A stretch of DNA of 21,403 bases from JAUJNH01 sp038253125 (GTDB taxonomy: Bacteria > Actinomycetota > Acidimicrobiia > Acidimicrobiales > JAUJNH01): positions 1 to 21,403 of the forward strand of contig JBBSHM010000041.1 of NCBI GenBank assembly GCA_038253125.1, in the 5' to 3' direction. Every line of letters starts with the position of its first letter. Positions within the stretch are counted from its first letter, which is position 1. The notes beneath the pieces are model-generated. The model was not told the DNA's origin and did no database searches. It was given only the letters and a program-made list of their open reading frames with translations. Shown here piece by piece: positions 20,572 through 21,403 of this stretch. A program made the translations under genes and the position numbers.

Positions 20572-21403
20572 GTGCTCAGGGTGCGCTGGCTCGGCCGGGT
20601 GGCCTATGCCGACGCGCTGGCGTTGCAGCGGGTGCTGCATGACCGGCGAGGCGGTGACGACCACCTCCTCCTGATGGAGCATCCGAGCGTCTTCACCCTC
20701 GGGGTGAGGGGTCGGCCGGAGGATGTGCTCGTCGACCCGGCGGCCGTTGGCGCCGAGGCGGTCCGCGCTGACCGGGGAGGGCAGGTCACCTACCACGGGC
20801 CCGGTCAGCTGGTGGGCTACCCGATCGTGGCGGTGCCGGGCGGCCCCGGTTCGGTGCCGGCCCACATGGCGGCAATCGAGCAGGTGGTGATCGACGCCCT
20901 GGCTGACCTCGGCCTGCCGGGCTGCGGCCGCCCCGACCGGCCCGGCCACGAGGGTGTGTGGGTCGACCCGGCCGGTCTCCGGCCCCGCAAGGTCTGTGCC
21001 GTCGGCGCCCGGGTCACCCGCGGCCGCTCGATGCACGGGTTCGCCCTCAACGTCGCCACCGACCTGTCGATGTTCGACCACATCGTGCCGTGCGGGCTGC
21101 CCGGTGAGCCCATCACCAGCCTGCAGGCCGAGGGGCTAGACATATCGATGCATGCGGTGGTCGACGCTGTCGTGCTCCGGGCCACCCGGCGCTGGGCCCG
21201 AGCGGCCCCTCAGAGCGGGGAGAGCTGGGCCCGAGCGGCCCCTCAGAGCGGGGAGAGCTGGGCCCGAGCGGCCCCTAAGAGCGGGGAGGGCCAGGCGCCG
21301 GACGGGATGGTCGAGCGCCAGGACGTGGCCTGGCGGGTGTCCGTCGGCGATCTCGCTCCGTTCTCCCGGGGCGGCGGCCCGGGCGGCCGTGTGCGACCCG
21401 ACC
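20572..21403 (+). CDS. lipB: Octanoyl-[acyl carrier protein]:protein octanoyltransferase, 3' end outside window
   Basis: At least 277 codons, open to the window end. Family motifs: LLLMEHPSVFTLG, RGGQVTYHGPGQLVGYPI (68-85), RKVCAVGARV with Lys 140, SMHGFALNV and PCGLP with the thioester Cys 174. LipB moves octanoate from ACP to the E2 and H-protein lipoyl domains, so it serves the E2 encoded upstream. LipB proteins normally end near 210-240 residues; here an 11-residue unit (WARAAPQSGES) is repeated three times from about residue 207, then GQAPDGM and a further LAPFSRGGG stretch follow without a stop, so the C-terminus is extended. Fusion to a downstream domain cannot be excluded. GTG 20572 fits the leaderless box. 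Confidence 0.9.
   Translation, partial: MLRVRWLGRVAYADALALQRVLHDRRGGDDHLLLMEHPSVFTLGVRGRPEDVLVDPAAVGAEAVRADRGGQVTYHGPGQLVGYPIVAVPGGPGSVPAHMAAIEQVVIDALADLGLPGCGRPDRPGHEGVWVDPAGLRPRKVCAVGARVTRGRSMHGFALNVATDLSMFDHIVPCGLPGEPITSLQAEGLDISMHAVVDAVVLRATRRWARAAPQSGESWARAAPQSGESWARAAPKSGEGQAPDGMVERQDVAWRVSVGDLAPFSRGGGPGGRVRPD
21192..21290 (+). repeat. 33-bp tandem repeat in lipB, 3 copies
   Basis: Three contiguous 33-bp units (21192-21224, 21225-21257, 21258-21290). The first two are identical; the third differs at two positions (CAG to AAG and GAG to GGC/GGG changes). The period is 11 codons, so the frame is kept. Confidence 0.9.

Overview
This is a high-GC chromosomal window, most likely from an actinobacterium and possibly the Acidimicrobiia side of the phylum. 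The reasons are base composition, frequent GTG starts, many starts that look leaderless (a TANNNT -10 box ending 6-7 nt before the start codon), a TPP riboswitch with a GC-rich core, and an lpd-E2-lipB gene order. The taxon is an inference; no rRNA or tRNA is present.

Region 1 (about 220-4450) is an accessory block built almost entirely of toxin-antitoxin (TA) type modules: a short YdeI-like protein, a PIN protein with a small partner, an XRE/nucleotidyltransferase pair, a HicB/HicA pair whose hicA has lost its start, and VapB/VapC. The modules lie on both strands. They are separated by a repeat of about 60 bp that always has the same orientation (three full copies, B, C and D). The outermost copies look like halves: A at the left edge keeps mainly the right half and E at the right edge keeps mainly the left half, and the breaks fall on the same 5-bp core (CAGAA). 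This is the layout of a cassette array or island bounded by attL/attR-like half sites, and it is the most interesting thing in the window.

Region 2 (4515-8930) is a copper module: a promoter whose spacer holds a CsoR-like operator, a membrane-anchored or exported His-rich two-domain protein, a Cu(+) P1B ATPase overlapping it by 1 nt, and an MFS exporter. Region 3 (9106-13830) holds a methyltransferase, a 4-TM membrane protein, a TetR regulator facing a DUF3995-like membrane protein across a palindromic operator, and a membrane-bound ABC1/UbiB-type kinase. Region 4 (14021-15256) is a compact operon of a 4-TM protein, a winged-helix regulator and another 4-TM protein.

Region 5 (15223-21403) is core cofactor metabolism. 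thiG-thiH (minus strand) sits behind a TPP riboswitch. A 48-aa membrane peptide is divergent from it. Then come dihydrolipoyl dehydrogenase, the E2 acyltransferase (with a (TP)13 linker encoded by a hexanucleotide microsatellite) and lipB, which carries an in-frame 33-bp tandem repeat and runs off the window. These genes fit together: thiamine diphosphate and lipoate are the cofactors of 2-oxoacid dehydrogenase complexes, whose E2 and E3 subunits are encoded here.
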